This document shows positions 53,623-62,567 of a stretch of DNA of 64,000 bases, piece by piece. Under the pieces are notes generated by a model. The model made no database searches. It saw only the letters and a list, made by a program, of their open reading frames with translations, and was not told where the DNA came from. Position 1 is the first letter of the stretch; the number at the start of each line of letters is the position of its first letter. This DNA comes from Paenibacillus alkalitolerans. GTDB taxonomy: Bacteria > Bacillota > Bacilli > Paenibacillales > YIM-B00363. The position numbers were made by a program, and so were the translations under genes. The stretch covers positions 434,001-498,000 of the forward strand of contig NZ_JAEMXM010000001.1 of the NCBI RefSeq assembly GCF_016482785.1, given 5' to 3'.

Positions 53623-54609
53623 TCAATAAGGAGTCCAGGTAATTGTACGAGCTTTCTCGAAGCGTTCCTTAACATGGCTCCAATTGACCACATTCCACCA
53701 AGCGTCAATATAAGCTTTTCTATCGTTTTGATACTTAAGATAGTAGGCATGTTCCCATACATCGAGAACGAGCAGCGGAATGACGTCCCATTGAGACAAA
53801 TTTTGATGCTTTTCCGCTTGGAGAATTTCCAGCCGGTGAGACCGCGGCGCCCAGACGAGAATCGCCCACCCGACGGCTTCCACTTTTTCGGCTGCGGAAG
53901 AAAAATGTTTCTTAAACGCAGAGAAACTGCCAAAAACTTTCGCAATTTGTTCGCTTAAACTTCCTGTCGGTTCCCCGCCGCCTTGCGGGCTCATGTTGTT
54001 CCAGAAGATCGTATGCAGGTAATGTCCGGCCCCATTGAAAGCGGCCTCGCGTTCCCAGTGGGCAATGAGTTCAAAATCTCCGGTTCTCCGTGCCTTCTCC
54101 ATCATTTTCTCCGCTTTGTTTAATCCGTCTACATAGCTTTTGTGATGTTTGTCATGGTGAAGCCGCATCGTCTTTTCATCGATATAAGGTTCCAGCGCGT
54201 TATAGTCGTAAGGCAAAGGAGGCAGAGTGTGCTCTCCGATCGGAACGGCATTCATTGAGTTGTTGTCGGCTCTCCATTTTTCCTTATGCAATTCGGGATC
54301 ATTTTGATTAGAAATTGCATTCGTTTGGAGAAAACGAGTGAAATCGAGATGTAACATTTGGCTTTGATGAATGAGCTCGGCCAATTTCTTTGGATGATAC
54401 CTTGTCGTATTGGACCACAGAACGTTTTCAGCTTTTGCCGCCAAGTTCCGAAAGGCATACTCCCAATAATCCAACGAATTTTTGCATCCTTCCGGAACTT
54501 TCCGAGACAGTCTTATAAAGGATACATAATCGATCCCTTGGGAACACCATTCCGCAATACTTTTGCAGGCTTGGATCGGATCTCGATGCGTATAGTTATA
54601 ACTGTTCAA
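53623..54609 (-). CDS. Fe/Mn superoxide dismutase with N-terminal extension (SodF type)
   Basis: A 328-residue protein. From about residue 127 it is a standard Fe/Mn superoxide dismutase: LPPLPYDYNALEPYID, then the four metal ligands His152 (HHDKHH), His199 (HYLHTIFW), Asp283 and His287 (DVWEHAYYLKYQ). The first ~115 residues are a helical extension that ordinary SodA lacks, as in Bacillus SodF; its role is unknown. No signal peptide. The TTG start has AAAGGAGG nine bases upstream. The terminator separates it from the Ebo-like operon, though both may serve oxidative chemistry. Confidence 0.9.
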   Translation of the reverse strand: MNSYNYTHRDPIQACKSIAEWCSQGIDYVSFIRLSRKVPEGCKNSLDYWEYAFRNLAAKAENVLWSNTTRYHPKKLAELIHQSQMLHLDFTRFLQTNAISNQNDPELHKEKWRADNNSMNAVPIGEHTLPPLPYDYNALEPYIDEKTMRLHHDKHHKSYVDGLNKAEKMMEKARRTGDFELIAHWEREAAFNGAGHYLHTIFWNNMSPQGGGEPTGSLSEQIAKVFGSFSAFKKHFSSAAEKVEAVGWAILVWAPRSHRLEILQAEKHQNLSQWDVIPLLVLDVWEHAYYLKYQNDRKAYIDAWWNVVNWSHVKERFEKARTITWTPY

Positions 54610-54850
54610 TATTTGCTTCCTCCTTTCCTTGATAAACTATGCAGACATTTGCCCTCGGGTTCGTTGGTTGACACGCACAGAGATATGTAATATGAAATAT
54701 ATGATTCCCCGTTGGATGTAAAAGGAAATCAACATAAAAACCCTGGCACATTGCAAAGTTTTTTTCGGGATCGATCACTAATTTTTCCTTCTTGTGCTCG
54801 ATCAAGCGGTGGCGGTTCATATTGACAAACAGATGATTGTGGTTCGCCAA
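54596..54850 (-). CDS. Uncertain small ORF upstream of sodF
   Basis: An 84-codon frame with a TTG start, no convincing ribosome binding site, and a 14-nt overlap with the sodF start. Residues such as LVIDPEKNFAMCQGFYVDF have some protein-like character, but I recognise no family. It may be chance or a degraded leader gene; the sodF ribosome binding site lies inside it. Confidence 0.2.
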   Translation of the reverse strand: MANHNHLFVNMNRHRLIEHKKEKLVIDPEKNFAMCQGFYVDFLLHPTGNHIFHITYLCACQPTNPRANVCIVYQGKEEANIEQL

Positions 54851-55029
54851 TACGTCGCCGTATCAGCCTCTTGAAGTATGCGGCATTGTTTGCCAACGCC
54901 GATACTCATACTCTATAACAGGAGCTCCTGTCACAACATCCCTGTCCGATTCCGATGTAATGCTCAGAGGCTTGCTTCAATAATTCCTTATTTTTCCCTC
55001 AAATGGAGGGCATTACATTATATAATATT

Positions 55030-55782
55030 TCATTTTTTCTCCAGCAAAGCTTTCCGATAGTTGCTTGGCGTCTGTCCGGTTGCTTTCTTGAAAGTATTGG
55101 TGAAATAGGCCGAGTCCGTAAAACCTAATCTCTCGGCAATTTCGGTTACGCGCAACGACGTATTTTCCAATAGTCTGGCCGCTTCCTTCATTCTTATCGC
55201 CGTGACGTAATCCGTGAAGGTCATTCCTTTGGTTTGTTTGAACAGCTTGCTGAAGTAGCTCGGGTTAAGGTGGATCCGATCCGCAGCTTCTGCTGAAGAT
55301 ATGTCGTAGGCGCGATTCGATTCGATGAAATGAATGACCTGGTCCACCGGAGACAGCTCCTGAATGTTTACAACATGTGAGGACGCGTTTTTCCCCGATG
55401 ACGCATGTTCTTTCGTTCTTATCCATTCGCGAAGGCATCTATCCAGCTCTTCCTTCTCAACCGGCTTCAATAAGTAATCGAATGCGCCATGGCGCAATGC
55501 TTTCTGCACATAGGCGAAATCATCGTGCCCGCTGATCATGACGACACCGGCACTGTATTGATTCTCTTTGATTTCTTTCAATAGCGAAAGTCCGTCCATT
55601 ACGGGCATCCGGATATCCGTAAGAACCAGCTCCGCATCGTTGAGCTTCAGCCAATCCGACGCATCCATGCCGTTTGACGCTTCATGCACGACAGTGACCG
55701 GAAGCTCGACCTTTTCAATGACTTTTCTTATCGCGGTTCGAACCCACTTCTCATCCTCCACAAGAAGCAGACGATATATCAT
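55030..55782 (-). CDS. Response regulator, receiver plus AraC output, of the TRAP locus
   Basis: A 250-residue compact regulator. The receiver has VEDEK, phosphoacceptor Asp56 in LVLTDIRMPVMDG and Lys in DYLLKPV. After a short linker the AraC domain reads SAEAADRIHLNPSYFSKLFKQTKGM and VTEIAERLGFTDSAYFTNTFKKATGQTPSNYRK. GGGGGA precedes the ATG, 12 nt after the kinase stop. It is the last gene of the TRAP cluster and its likely activator. Confidence 0.92.
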   Translation of the reverse strand: MIYRLLLVEDEKWVRTAIRKVIEKVELPVTVVHEASNGMDASDWLKLNDAELVLTDIRMPVMDGLSLLKEIKENQYSAGVVMISGHDDFAYVQKALRHGAFDYLLKPVEKEELDRCLREWIRTKEHASSGKNASSHVVNIQELSPVDQVIHFIESNRAYDISSAEAADRIHLNPSYFSKLFKQTKGMTFTDYVTAIRMKEAARLLENTSLRVTEIAERLGFTDSAYFTNTFKKATGQTPSNYRKALLEKK

Positions 55783-55794
55783 CGATATTCCCCC

Positions 55795-57618
55795 TTATAG
55801 CGGATTGTAAGGCAGTACGACGCTTACCTCCGTTCCTTCCCCTTCAACGCTTCGAATCCTCAAACCGCACCGTTCCCCGAACACATGACGAATCCGGCGC
55901 TGCACGTTCATCATTCCTATATGAACCTCTTCAGCCGGCTCCTCTTCATCCAACCGGCGTCTCACCTGTTCAAGCTTCTCCGGCGGTATGCCAGGTCCGT
56001 TGTCGGTTATGCGTATTTCAAACAGTTGATCCGGCAGCATGTTGACCGACAATTGAATAACCGTTTTGCCGGGATTTCGTTCCATGCCGTGTACGATGCA
56101 ATTTTCGACGATCGGCTGAAGCGAGAATTTGGAAATCTGTTGGCGAAGCGCCCAATCCGGAACGTCGAAACGGTATTCCAGCCTCTCCTCAAAGCGGAAT
56201 TTCTGAATGCGCAAATACACCTCGACGATCTCGACCTCTTGCTGAACCGTAACGGTGATGCCGGATTCTTTCACATTATACCGCAGAAGCCGGGCTAACG
56301 CGGCCGCCATCGAACCGATGCTTTCGATTTCGTGCTCAAGCGCCATTCCGCGGATCGTATCCAAGGAGTTATAAAGAAAATGCGGATTGATTTGCGCTTG
56401 AAGCATTTTAAGCTCCGTTTCCCTCTGCCGTAAGTGCATCTCCGTCTGCTTCAGCTTTGAGAAATATACTTCGTCAAGCAGTTGAGAAAGCCGGTTCACC
56501 ATCGTATTAAATCCGATAGAGAGCATGCCGATTTCATCCGCCGTCTCCACGGGCAGTTTCCCCTTGAAATCTCCGATTTCAACTCTTTTCATATATTTGT
56601 AGAGCCTCTTAATCGGTCTTACCAAGCTTGCGGCCAACCCGATGCTGAACATGAGCGCGAGGGTCATAAATATCGCCGTTGTCCCAAAGATCATCTTTCC
56701 AATATATTCCCTGCTGCTGCGCATTAATTCATCGTACGGTATTGAGGTGACGACCTGCCATTGCAACGACTCGCTTCGGCTGAACGTGAACATTTTCCTG
56801 GCGCCATCCACTTCTGCTATAAAAGAACCGCTTTTTTCGTTGCGAATCGAGTTAACAATAATAGGGTCGGCTTTCGTCCCGATTAAGCCCTTGTACGGAT
56901 GATACACAAAATACCCATTCTCATCCAACATAAATAAAAACCCTTTTCCCGTTTCGCCAAGCTTGATCTTCCTGGCCACATCATGCAAGCGCTTATAATT
57001 CACATCGATGACCAGCATCCCGAACGGCTGCAATGTTTGCGGATTCGCAATCCGTTTCACAACCGAAATGACGGGCTCTTCCCTGCCGTTCCACTTGATG
57101 AGCCGGCTGTATACCTTCGGACGTCCCGTTACAGGAATTGTATTGTACCAGTATTCACGCTCAATCCCGTCAACGGTGGATACGTCCTCTTGAACCGTCG
57201 AATGAATCGACTGAATCCGATCAAGAATCAAAGTAATGTTGATGATATCCGACTGAGAGTAGGCCGAATTTTTCAACAAGTTGCGCACCGGTTGTATTAC
57301 ATCCGTGTCATTTGCTTCTTCTAATGTTTTGAGCTTTAAAAAAGCAACCGTATCCGGATGATTCACAATTTTCAATGTACTGATCTCGAAGCCGCGAAAA
57401 TAATCCTCGACGTAGATCTTTACTTGCTCAATGATTTGCCAGCTGTATCGCCTTGCCTCGTTTTCGAGCGTTCGGGCCGATTCCCGATAGGAGATGATCC
57501 CGACCAGCATCATCGGGACCACGACAAGCAGTATGGAGTAAACCGTTAACTTTGTCATGAGGGAGTGGTCGCGAAGCAGTATTTTCCGGATTATTTTTGT
57601 TATGAGCTGTCGATTCAT
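55795..57618 (-). CDS. Membrane sensor histidine kinase, YesM type, of the TRAP locus
   Basis: A 607-residue kinase. Membrane segments at about 24-44 and 303-325 flank a double Cache-type sensor (KGFLFMLDENGYFVYHPYKG, RKMFTFSRSESLQWQVVTS). HAMP follows (VRPIKRLYKYMKRVEIGDF), then the phosphoacceptor block LQAQINPHFLYNSLDTIRGM and the HATPase (LQPIVENCIVHGM, ITDNGPGIPPE). AGGGAG precedes the ATG. It lies 67 nt after the TRAP binding-protein gene, with a hairpin between, so it probably senses the TRAP substrate directly or through the loaded binding protein. Confidence 0.92.
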   Translation of the reverse strand: MNRQLITKIIRKILLRDHSLMTKLTVYSILLVVVPMMLVGIISYRESARTLENEARRYSWQIIEQVKIYVEDYFRGFEISTLKIVNHPDTVAFLKLKTLEEANDTDVIQPVRNLLKNSAYSQSDIINITLILDRIQSIHSTVQEDVSTVDGIEREYWYNTIPVTGRPKVYSRLIKWNGREEPVISVVKRIANPQTLQPFGMLVIDVNYKRLHDVARKIKLGETGKGFLFMLDENGYFVYHPYKGLIGTKADPIIVNSIRNEKSGSFIAEVDGARKMFTFSRSESLQWQVVTSIPYDELMRSSREYIGKMIFGTTAIFMTLALMFSIGLAASLVRPIKRLYKYMKRVEIGDFKGKLPVETADEIGMLSIGFNTMVNRLSQLLDEVYFSKLKQTEMHLRQRETELKMLQAQINPHFLYNSLDTIRGMALEHEIESIGSMAAALARLLRYNVKESGITVTVQQEVEIVEVYLRIQKFRFEERLEYRFDVPDWALRQQISKFSLQPIVENCIVHGMERNPGKTVIQLSVNMLPDQLFEIRITDNGPGIPPEKLEQVRRRLDEEEPAEEVHIGMMNVQRRIRHVFGERCGLRIRSVEGEGTEVSVVLPYNPL

Positions 57619-57650
57619 GTGTTACTGCTCCCTTTGAATGAATAGAAAAG

Positions 57651-57675
57651 GAGAGAACCCTTGCGGGTATCTCTC
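57651..57675 (-). terminator. Hairpin between TRAP binding protein and kinase genes
   Basis: GAGAGAACCC (57651-57660) pairs with GGGTATCTCTC (57665-57675) with one bulge, followed on the minus strand by a short T run. It may attenuate read-through into the regulators and protect the binding-protein message. Confidence 0.6.
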
Positions 57676-57685
57676 GTGTTTTAGA

Positions 57686-58708
57686 TTATTTAGAAGCTTC
57701 AATGGCATCCAGAATCTCGCGGTATTCCTCCCGATAGCTGTCGATGACCGGCTTTACCGCGTCTTTCCAAGGTTGAAAATCAGTAACTTCCGTGATGGTC
57801 ACTCCGGCTGCGCGTACGGCATCTTCCGATTCTTTCTCATATTTAGCCCATTCTTCGCGCTGGTATTCGATTGAATCCAATGCAGCCTGTCTGATTATGC
57901 CTTGGTCTTCCTCGGATAATTTATCCCATACCGTCTTTGATACGAGCAGCACTTCCGGAACCCGTTGGTGATGGTCCAGCAATAAATGAGGAGCGACTTC
58001 ATAATGCTTGCTGGAGTAATAACTCGGATAGTTGTTCTCGGCCGCGTCGATCACTCCGGTCTGAAGCGAGCTGTACACTTCTCCGTACGGCATCGGCGTC
58101 CCGCTTGCTCCAAGCGCCTCCATAATGGCAAGATTCAACTTGTTTTCGATAACGCGAATCTTCTTCCCTTTCAAATCCTCGATACCAGTTAACGGTTTGG
58201 AGGAATAGAAGCTCCGGGAGCCCGAACTGTACCACCCTAATCCTTGCAATCCGGAGGATTGCAGGGTGTCCAGAAGGCTCATGCCCGATTCGCCTAAAAG
58301 GAACTTCCATACATGCTCGTCGTTATCGAAGATGTACGGCAGGCTGAACACTCCGAAATTTTTGCTGAACTCCGCCATCGGGCCTGTACTGACGCGGGTA
58401 AATTCAATCGCACCTAATTGAACCTGTTCAATGACCGCCTTCTCTTCACCAAGCTGCGCCGACGGGAATACGTCGATCGTAATACGCCCGTTGGAACGCT
58501 CTTTCACAAGCTCGGCAAATTTCATATCGCCTTTCGTCGTCGGATAATCGGCCGGATGCGCCTCCGCCAATCGGAACGTGTACGTCGGTCCTTCGTTCGC
58601 GCCGGACGCCGATTCACCGGTTTGCGTGTTTCCCCCTCCGGATGCGCAACCGCTTACAAGGATCGCCACGAGAATGATAGCAATAAAGCTCAAGTTAATG
58701 TTTTTCAT
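57686..58708 (-). CDS. dctP: TRAP transporter substrate-binding lipoprotein (DctP family)
   Basis: A 340-residue binding protein. The lipoprotein signal ends LVSGC (Cys21). The mature DctP fold shows FRLAEAHPADYPTTKGDMKF, GEEKAVIEQVQLGAIEFTRV, and LKGKKIRVIENKLNLAIMEA, where the arginine in KIRV is the usual ligand for the substrate carboxylate, then GVIDAAENNYPSYYSSKHYE. Substrates of the family are organic acids such as uronates and dicarboxylates; which one is unknown. I chose the ATG at 58708, which aligns with the signal peptide. A cre box lies 53 nt upstream in the 113-nt gap, so the gene may have its own promoter. Confidence 0.9.
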   Translation of the reverse strand: MKNINLSFIAIILVAILVSGCASGGGNTQTGESASGANEGPTYTFRLAEAHPADYPTTKGDMKFAELVKERSNGRITIDVFPSAQLGEEKAVIEQVQLGAIEFTRVSTGPMAEFSKNFGVFSLPYIFDNDEHVWKFLLGESGMSLLDTLQSSGLQGLGWYSSGSRSFYSSKPLTGIEDLKGKKIRVIENKLNLAIMEALGASGTPMPYGEVYSSLQTGVIDAAENNYPSYYSSKHYEVAPHLLLDHHQRVPEVLLVSKTVWDKLSEEDQGIIRQAALDSIEYQREEWAKYEKESEDAVRAAGVTITEVTDFQPWKDAVKPVIDSYREEYREILDAIEASK

Positions 58709-58760
58709 CAAGTGCTCTTTTCCCCTTTCTTGGTTTAATCGTCTACATTTTGTAGTATAT

Positions 58761-58774
58761 TGAAAGCGCATTCA
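58761..58774 (+). promoter_or_regulatory. CcpA cre box upstream of dctP
   Basis: TGAAAGCGCATTCA has one mismatch to TGWNANCGNTNWCA and is nearly palindromic. On the minus strand a TATACT hexamer follows immediately, so the box would overlap a promoter for the binding-protein gene. Confidence 0.65.
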
Positions 58775-58821
58775 GAGAACCATGTATGATTTTGTTATTA
58801 TTTTGTGATATTTTTGTTCCG

Positions 58822-60117
58822 TTAGTGCCCGTTAACCAGGTTCGGAAGCCACATCGAGATGCCTGGTACGTACGTAATAAGCAGCAGCACAGCAACCATC
58901 ACGCAAAAGTAAGGTATAAGCCTCTTCGTCGCCGCCTCGATGCTCACCCTGCCTACGGCGCACCCGACAAACAGAACGGTGCCGACCGGAGGAGTTATGA
59001 GCCCGATGCCTAGATTAAGAATGAGCACGATGCCGAAATGAACGGGATCCATACCCAATGCGGTTACCACCGGGAACAAGATCGGCGTCATAATGAGAAT
59101 GAGCGGCCCCATATCGAGAGGCGCCCCAAGAACTAAGAGCAGTACGTTAATAATGAGCAATATGATAATCGGGTTATCCGAGATCGCTAGCAATCCTTCA
59201 GTAAGCAGGGCCGGAATTTTCAAATACGTCAAAACCCAAGCAAAGGCGCTGGAGGCCGCTATTAGAAACAATACCATGGCGACGGTTCGGAACGTCTTCA
59301 AGAAGATAATCTTCACATGGCTTATCGGAAGATCGCGATAGACGAAGAACGTAAGAATAAAGGCGTATACGCAAGCGATCGCACCCGATTCCGTCGCAGT
59401 GAACCAACCGGAAAAGATACCCCCCAATATAATTACGGCGGTAAACATGGAGAGAAAGCCATCCCTTACGATCTTTGGGACGTCTTTGAGCTTTACCGGC
59501 TCTCCCTTCGGATACCCTCTCTTCTTCGCAATAAAAAACGATAGCGTCATCAATGAGAACAACAAGATTAGGCATGGAACGATTCCCGCGAGAAACAGAC
59601 TGGAAATCGATACGCCGCCGGCAGCGAGCGCGTACAGAATCATGTTATGACTTGGCGGCATCACTACGCCCTGAATCGCAGCCGCGGAAGTTACCGCAAC
59701 GGAAAAATCGGCATCGTAGTTTTTCTTCTTCATCATCGGAATCATAACGGATCCGACAGAGGAAGCATCCGCCGCTGCGGAACCGCTAATGTTGCCGAAC
59801 AACATGCAGGCAACGCAGTTGACCATAGCGAGACCGCCTCTTATGGCCCCTACGGTTAGTTGAGCCAAGTTAATAAGCCTGACTGCCAATCTGCCTTCGC
59901 TCATGATCTGCCCGGCCAGAATGAAGAACGGAATCGCCAAGAGCGAATAGGAATTTATACCTTGCACCATCCGCTGTCCGATCACGGCAAGGGGCAAGTC
60001 CAGCGTGAAGGCAACCAACAGAGATGTTAAGGCAAGTACCATTGCGATTGGGAACCGCAACAAAATCAATCCGGTAAAGCTTACGGCAAGAATAATAATG
60101 GAAATCGCAGTGCTCAT
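58822..60117 (-). CDS. dctM: TRAP transporter large permease (DctM family)
   Basis: A 431-residue membrane protein with about twelve hydrophobic segments, the ion-coupled channel subunit of a TRAP importer. Family motifs include PFFILAGQIMSEGRLAVRLI, NISGSAAADASSVGSVMIPMM, VTSAAAIQGVVMPPSHNMIL and GAPLDMGPLILIMTPILFPV. Length fits DctM. The ATG overlaps the small-permease stop as ATGA, so the two subunits are made together. Confidence 0.94.
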   Translation of the reverse strand: MSTAISIIILAVSFTGLILLRFPIAMVLALTSLLVAFTLDLPLAVIGQRMVQGINSYSLLAIPFFILAGQIMSEGRLAVRLINLAQLTVGAIRGGLAMVNCVACMLFGNISGSAAADASSVGSVMIPMMKKKNYDADFSVAVTSAAAIQGVVMPPSHNMILYALAAGGVSISSLFLAGIVPCLILLFSLMTLSFFIAKKRGYPKGEPVKLKDVPKIVRDGFLSMFTAVIILGGIFSGWFTATESGAIACVYAFILTFFVYRDLPISHVKIIFLKTFRTVAMVLFLIAASSAFAWVLTYLKIPALLTEGLLAISDNPIIILLIINVLLLVLGAPLDMGPLILIMTPILFPVVTALGMDPVHFGIVLILNLGIGLITPPVGTVLFVGCAVGRVSIEAATKRLIPYFCVMVAVLLLITYVPGISMWLPNLVNGH

Positions 60118-60629
60118 TCTCCCAACCCCTCATCCAGATGTTTGTGCTGAACGGTGTCGACCCCTAGAAGATGGAGAATGGAGTAAAAACAAATCATGAC
60201 TCCGGTGACCGGCATAATGACATACATTACACTGCTTGACCAACCGGTCGCGCTCATCGTATTTCCGCTCATCAACATCGTGAACCCCCAACCGTTCACG
60301 ATGAGGAAGAGGCCGAATCCGAGGTTGCAAAGCGAAATCAGCGCGTCCAACATCCTGTTGATCGCCTTGGGAAACCTCTTCGCAAGGGCATCCATTGCAA
60401 TATGAAGGCGGTCCCGAAAGCCGATTGCGATTCCCAAGAAAGAAAACCAGATGAGCAGAAGCAATGTGATTTCTTCCGACCAAAAGAACACAAAGTTAAA
60501 CACTTTCCGGGTAACGACCTGTAAAGTCACAATTAATGTCATAAGTGCAACCGCACTGACGGCGAATATTTCTATCGCCCGGTCGATCCATACTGCAACA
60601 GCCTTTACTCTCATAAATAATGCACTCAT
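60114..60629 (-). CDS. dctQ: TRAP transporter small permease (DctQ family)
   Basis: A 171-residue protein with four membrane segments (for example VSAVALMTLIVTLQVVTRKV and ITLLLLIWFSFLGIAIGF), followed by the DctQ signature GFRDRLHIAMDALAKRFP. It is the accessory membrane subunit of the TRAP importer. I chose the ATG at 60629, seven bases after GGGGGA; an ATG two codons earlier would sit right next to it. A near-perfect inverted-repeat cre-like site lies 37 nt upstream. First gene of the TRAP operon. Confidence 0.88.
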   Translation of the reverse strand: MSALFMRVKAVAVWIDRAIEIFAVSAVALMTLIVTLQVVTRKVFNFVFFWSEEITLLLLIWFSFLGIAIGFRDRLHIAMDALAKRFPKAINRMLDALISLCNLGFGLFLIVNGWGFTMLMSGNTMSATGWSSSVMYVIMPVTGVMICFYSILHLLGVDTVQHKHLDEGLGE

Positions 60630-60665
60630 TCGCATTCCCCCTTGTCACGATGTTCTCCTTCACAT

Positions 60666-60679
60666 TGTAAGGGCTTACA
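60666..60679 (+). promoter_or_regulatory. Cre-like inverted repeat upstream of the TRAP operon
   Basis: TGTAAGGGCTTACA is a perfect six-base inverted repeat around GG, identical to a strong cre (TGTAAGCGCTTACA) except for the central CG. It lies 37 nt before dctQ. The altered centre may weaken CcpA binding. Confidence 0.5.
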
Positions 60680-60747
60680 CCGATCCGAAACAGGATGCGT
60701 TTTTGTGCTTTATTTGTAATATTTTTGTTTTATGCCGCTAATCTTAC

Positions 60748-61548
60748 TTAATCGAGCCGGGTAAGCTCCCCGCCTTTCGCCTCTGCGATTTCCCCGCCTA
60801 CGCTAAGCCACACGGACATTGCGGACGGATTATAGACGAATTCGCATGCCGCGGAAAATTGAAGACGATCGAAGGCATGAAGATAGTCCACGATTTCGAT
60901 GTTGGTTGCGTACCAAATGTTCTCCCGGCCGCCGATAAATTCGCAAAACCGCTCGATAACGTCCCAGTTGTTTTGCTGATCGAACTCGTAGCTATGGCCC
61001 CATACATACATCATGTACAGGTACTGCCGTTTGTGCAGCGCATCGAACGCCTTTGCGAGCTCCAGTACGTCGTGATTGTGGTGACACGTCGGATTCCACT
61101 CGAGCAGACGATCCGGCATAGCGAACGACCTGCTGCTGTTCACCGTTCGTGCATATTCGATACCGAGGTGGGGCAGCAAATCCATGATGGCCCGACTGTA
61201 AGAACCGTTCGGATATGACATCCCCCGAACCGTATATCCTGTCAACCGCTCCAGTGCTTTCCGGTCCTCCATAATTTCGTGGATCAACTGTTCCCTCGGG
61301 CTGCGCGCGATTGTCGGGTGAGTTACGGTATGCGCCGACACTTCGTGACCAGCATAAAGAGTGCTCGCCTCTTCCGCTCCGATCCGGTCGCCGGCGCCGA
61401 GCAGACCGGAGTTGATATGGAACGTTCCTTTGATGCCGTAGCGGTTAAATATCTCTATCAGTTTCCGATCCGCGATCTTTCCATCGTCGTAGCTCATCGT
61501 GAGCACCTTATGCTTGCCTCCGGGAAAACATTTTACAATCTGCTTCAT
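60748..61548 (-). CDS. NodB-type polysaccharide deacetylase family protein
   Basis: A 266-residue protein with the carbohydrate esterase 4 metal triad: Asp21/Asp22 in MSYDDGK and His73, His77 in SAHTVTHP. RGMSYPNGSYSRAIMDLL is the third NodB motif. There is no signal peptide, so it acts inside the cell, unlike cell-wall deacetylases; small N- or O-acetylated sugars brought in by the TRAP or other importers are plausible substrates (inference). It starts 6 nt after the oxidoreductase gene. Confidence 0.85.
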   Translation of the reverse strand: MKQIVKCFPGGKHKVLTMSYDDGKIADRKLIEIFNRYGIKGTFHINSGLLGAGDRIGAEEASTLYAGHEVSAHTVTHPTIARSPREQLIHEIMEDRKALERLTGYTVRGMSYPNGSYSRAIMDLLPHLGIEYARTVNSSRSFAMPDRLLEWNPTCHHNHDVLELAKAFDALHKRQYLYMMYVWGHSYEFDQQNNWDVIERFCEFIGGRENIWYATNIEIVDYLHAFDRLQFSAACEFVYNPSAMSVWLSVGGEIAEAKGGELTRLD

Positions 61549-61554
61549 CCCTTC

Positions 61555-62550
61555 TCACCCTCCGAACGTTCTCACCGGCTCGCCGGCTTTCTTGTATATA
61601 GCATTGATAAATTCGGTAGCGGCCGCCGCCGATTCCCCGTCAATAAACGGGCTTCGGCCTTGCTCAATCGCCCGAAGAAAATCCGAAGCCAGCTGCTTGA
61701 ACAACTCCTCATTTGCAGATCCGGCTGGGTCGAAAGTCGGTGGCTTCATCCCGGGGATATGGAATGTCAAGATTTCATCGTAATTCGCAGTCACGGTACC
61801 CTGGGTGCCGGAAATTTCTATGATTTCCTTCTGCATGCCGAGACTTGCCGTAGACGCTTCGATCATCCCGACCGCGCCGTTGGCGTACCGCACAATAGCG
61901 TAGCCGTGATCTTCGGTTTCAATACGGTGATACACTTGAAACATTTTTGCGTCCAATATTTCTTGATATCCACCGTTCAACCATAACGCCAAGTCGATAA
62001 TATGGCTTCCTTGTTGGATGAATGGCCCGCCCCCGTCAATCTCCTTCGTGCCGTGCCATGATTCGTAATATGTCTTAGGCCGAAAATGTTTGATCGTTAC
62101 ATCGACCGACATGATACGCCCCAACGCCCCCGAATCGATGAGCTCCTTCAGGTAGCACATATGCTTAATAAACCGTCTCATGTATGAAACAGCCAGCAGC
62201 ACCCCGCGTTCCTTGCAGGAGGCGATCATCTCCCGCTGCTTGTCCGGCGAGATATGAAGCGGTTTCTCGCAAAGACAATGCAGCCCCGACCGGGATGCCG
62301 CCATAACGCCATCGTAGTGGGAAGCGTTTGGCGTGCAAATCACGGCTGCAGTCGCTTGCGAGCGGGCGGACGTCTCCGCGATGTCGGTGCCGCTCACCGG
62401 AATGCCGTGCTCTGCGGCGAACGCCGCAGCCTTCTCTGCATTGCGGCCCACGACGGCGGTGATTTCCGCCTCCGGAATCGATGCGAACGCTTTCAGATAC
62501 GCCTTGCTGATAACACCGTGTCCGATAAGCACGATGCGATGCTTCTTCAA
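61555..62550 (-). CDS. Gfo/Idh/MocA-family oxidoreductase
   Basis: A 331-residue sugar dehydrogenase-like enzyme. The Rossmann N-terminus reads RIVLIGHGVISKAYLKAFAS, the family EKP motif is in LHCLCEKPLHISPD (about 92-105), and the substrate domain has GGGPFIQQGSHIIDLALWLNGG with the catalytic-type His and Asp. The TTG start has AGGAGG eight bases upstream. It lies 17 nt after the esterase gene and 6 nt before the deacetylase, so all are one transcript. Substrate unknown. Confidence 0.88.
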   Translation of the reverse strand: MKKHRIVLIGHGVISKAYLKAFASIPEAEITAVVGRNAEKAAAFAAEHGIPVSGTDIAETSARSQATAAVICTPNASHYDGVMAASRSGLHCLCEKPLHISPDKQREMIASCKERGVLLAVSYMRRFIKHMCYLKELIDSGALGRIMSVDVTIKHFRPKTYYESWHGTKEIDGGGPFIQQGSHIIDLALWLNGGYQEILDAKMFQVYHRIETEDHGYAIVRYANGAVGMIEASTASLGMQKEIIEISGTQGTVTANYDEILTFHIPGMKPPTFDPAGSANEELFKQLASDFLRAIEQGRSPFIDGESAAAATEFINAIYKKAGEPVRTFGG

Positions 62551-62567
62551 ATGAGATTCCTCCTAAC

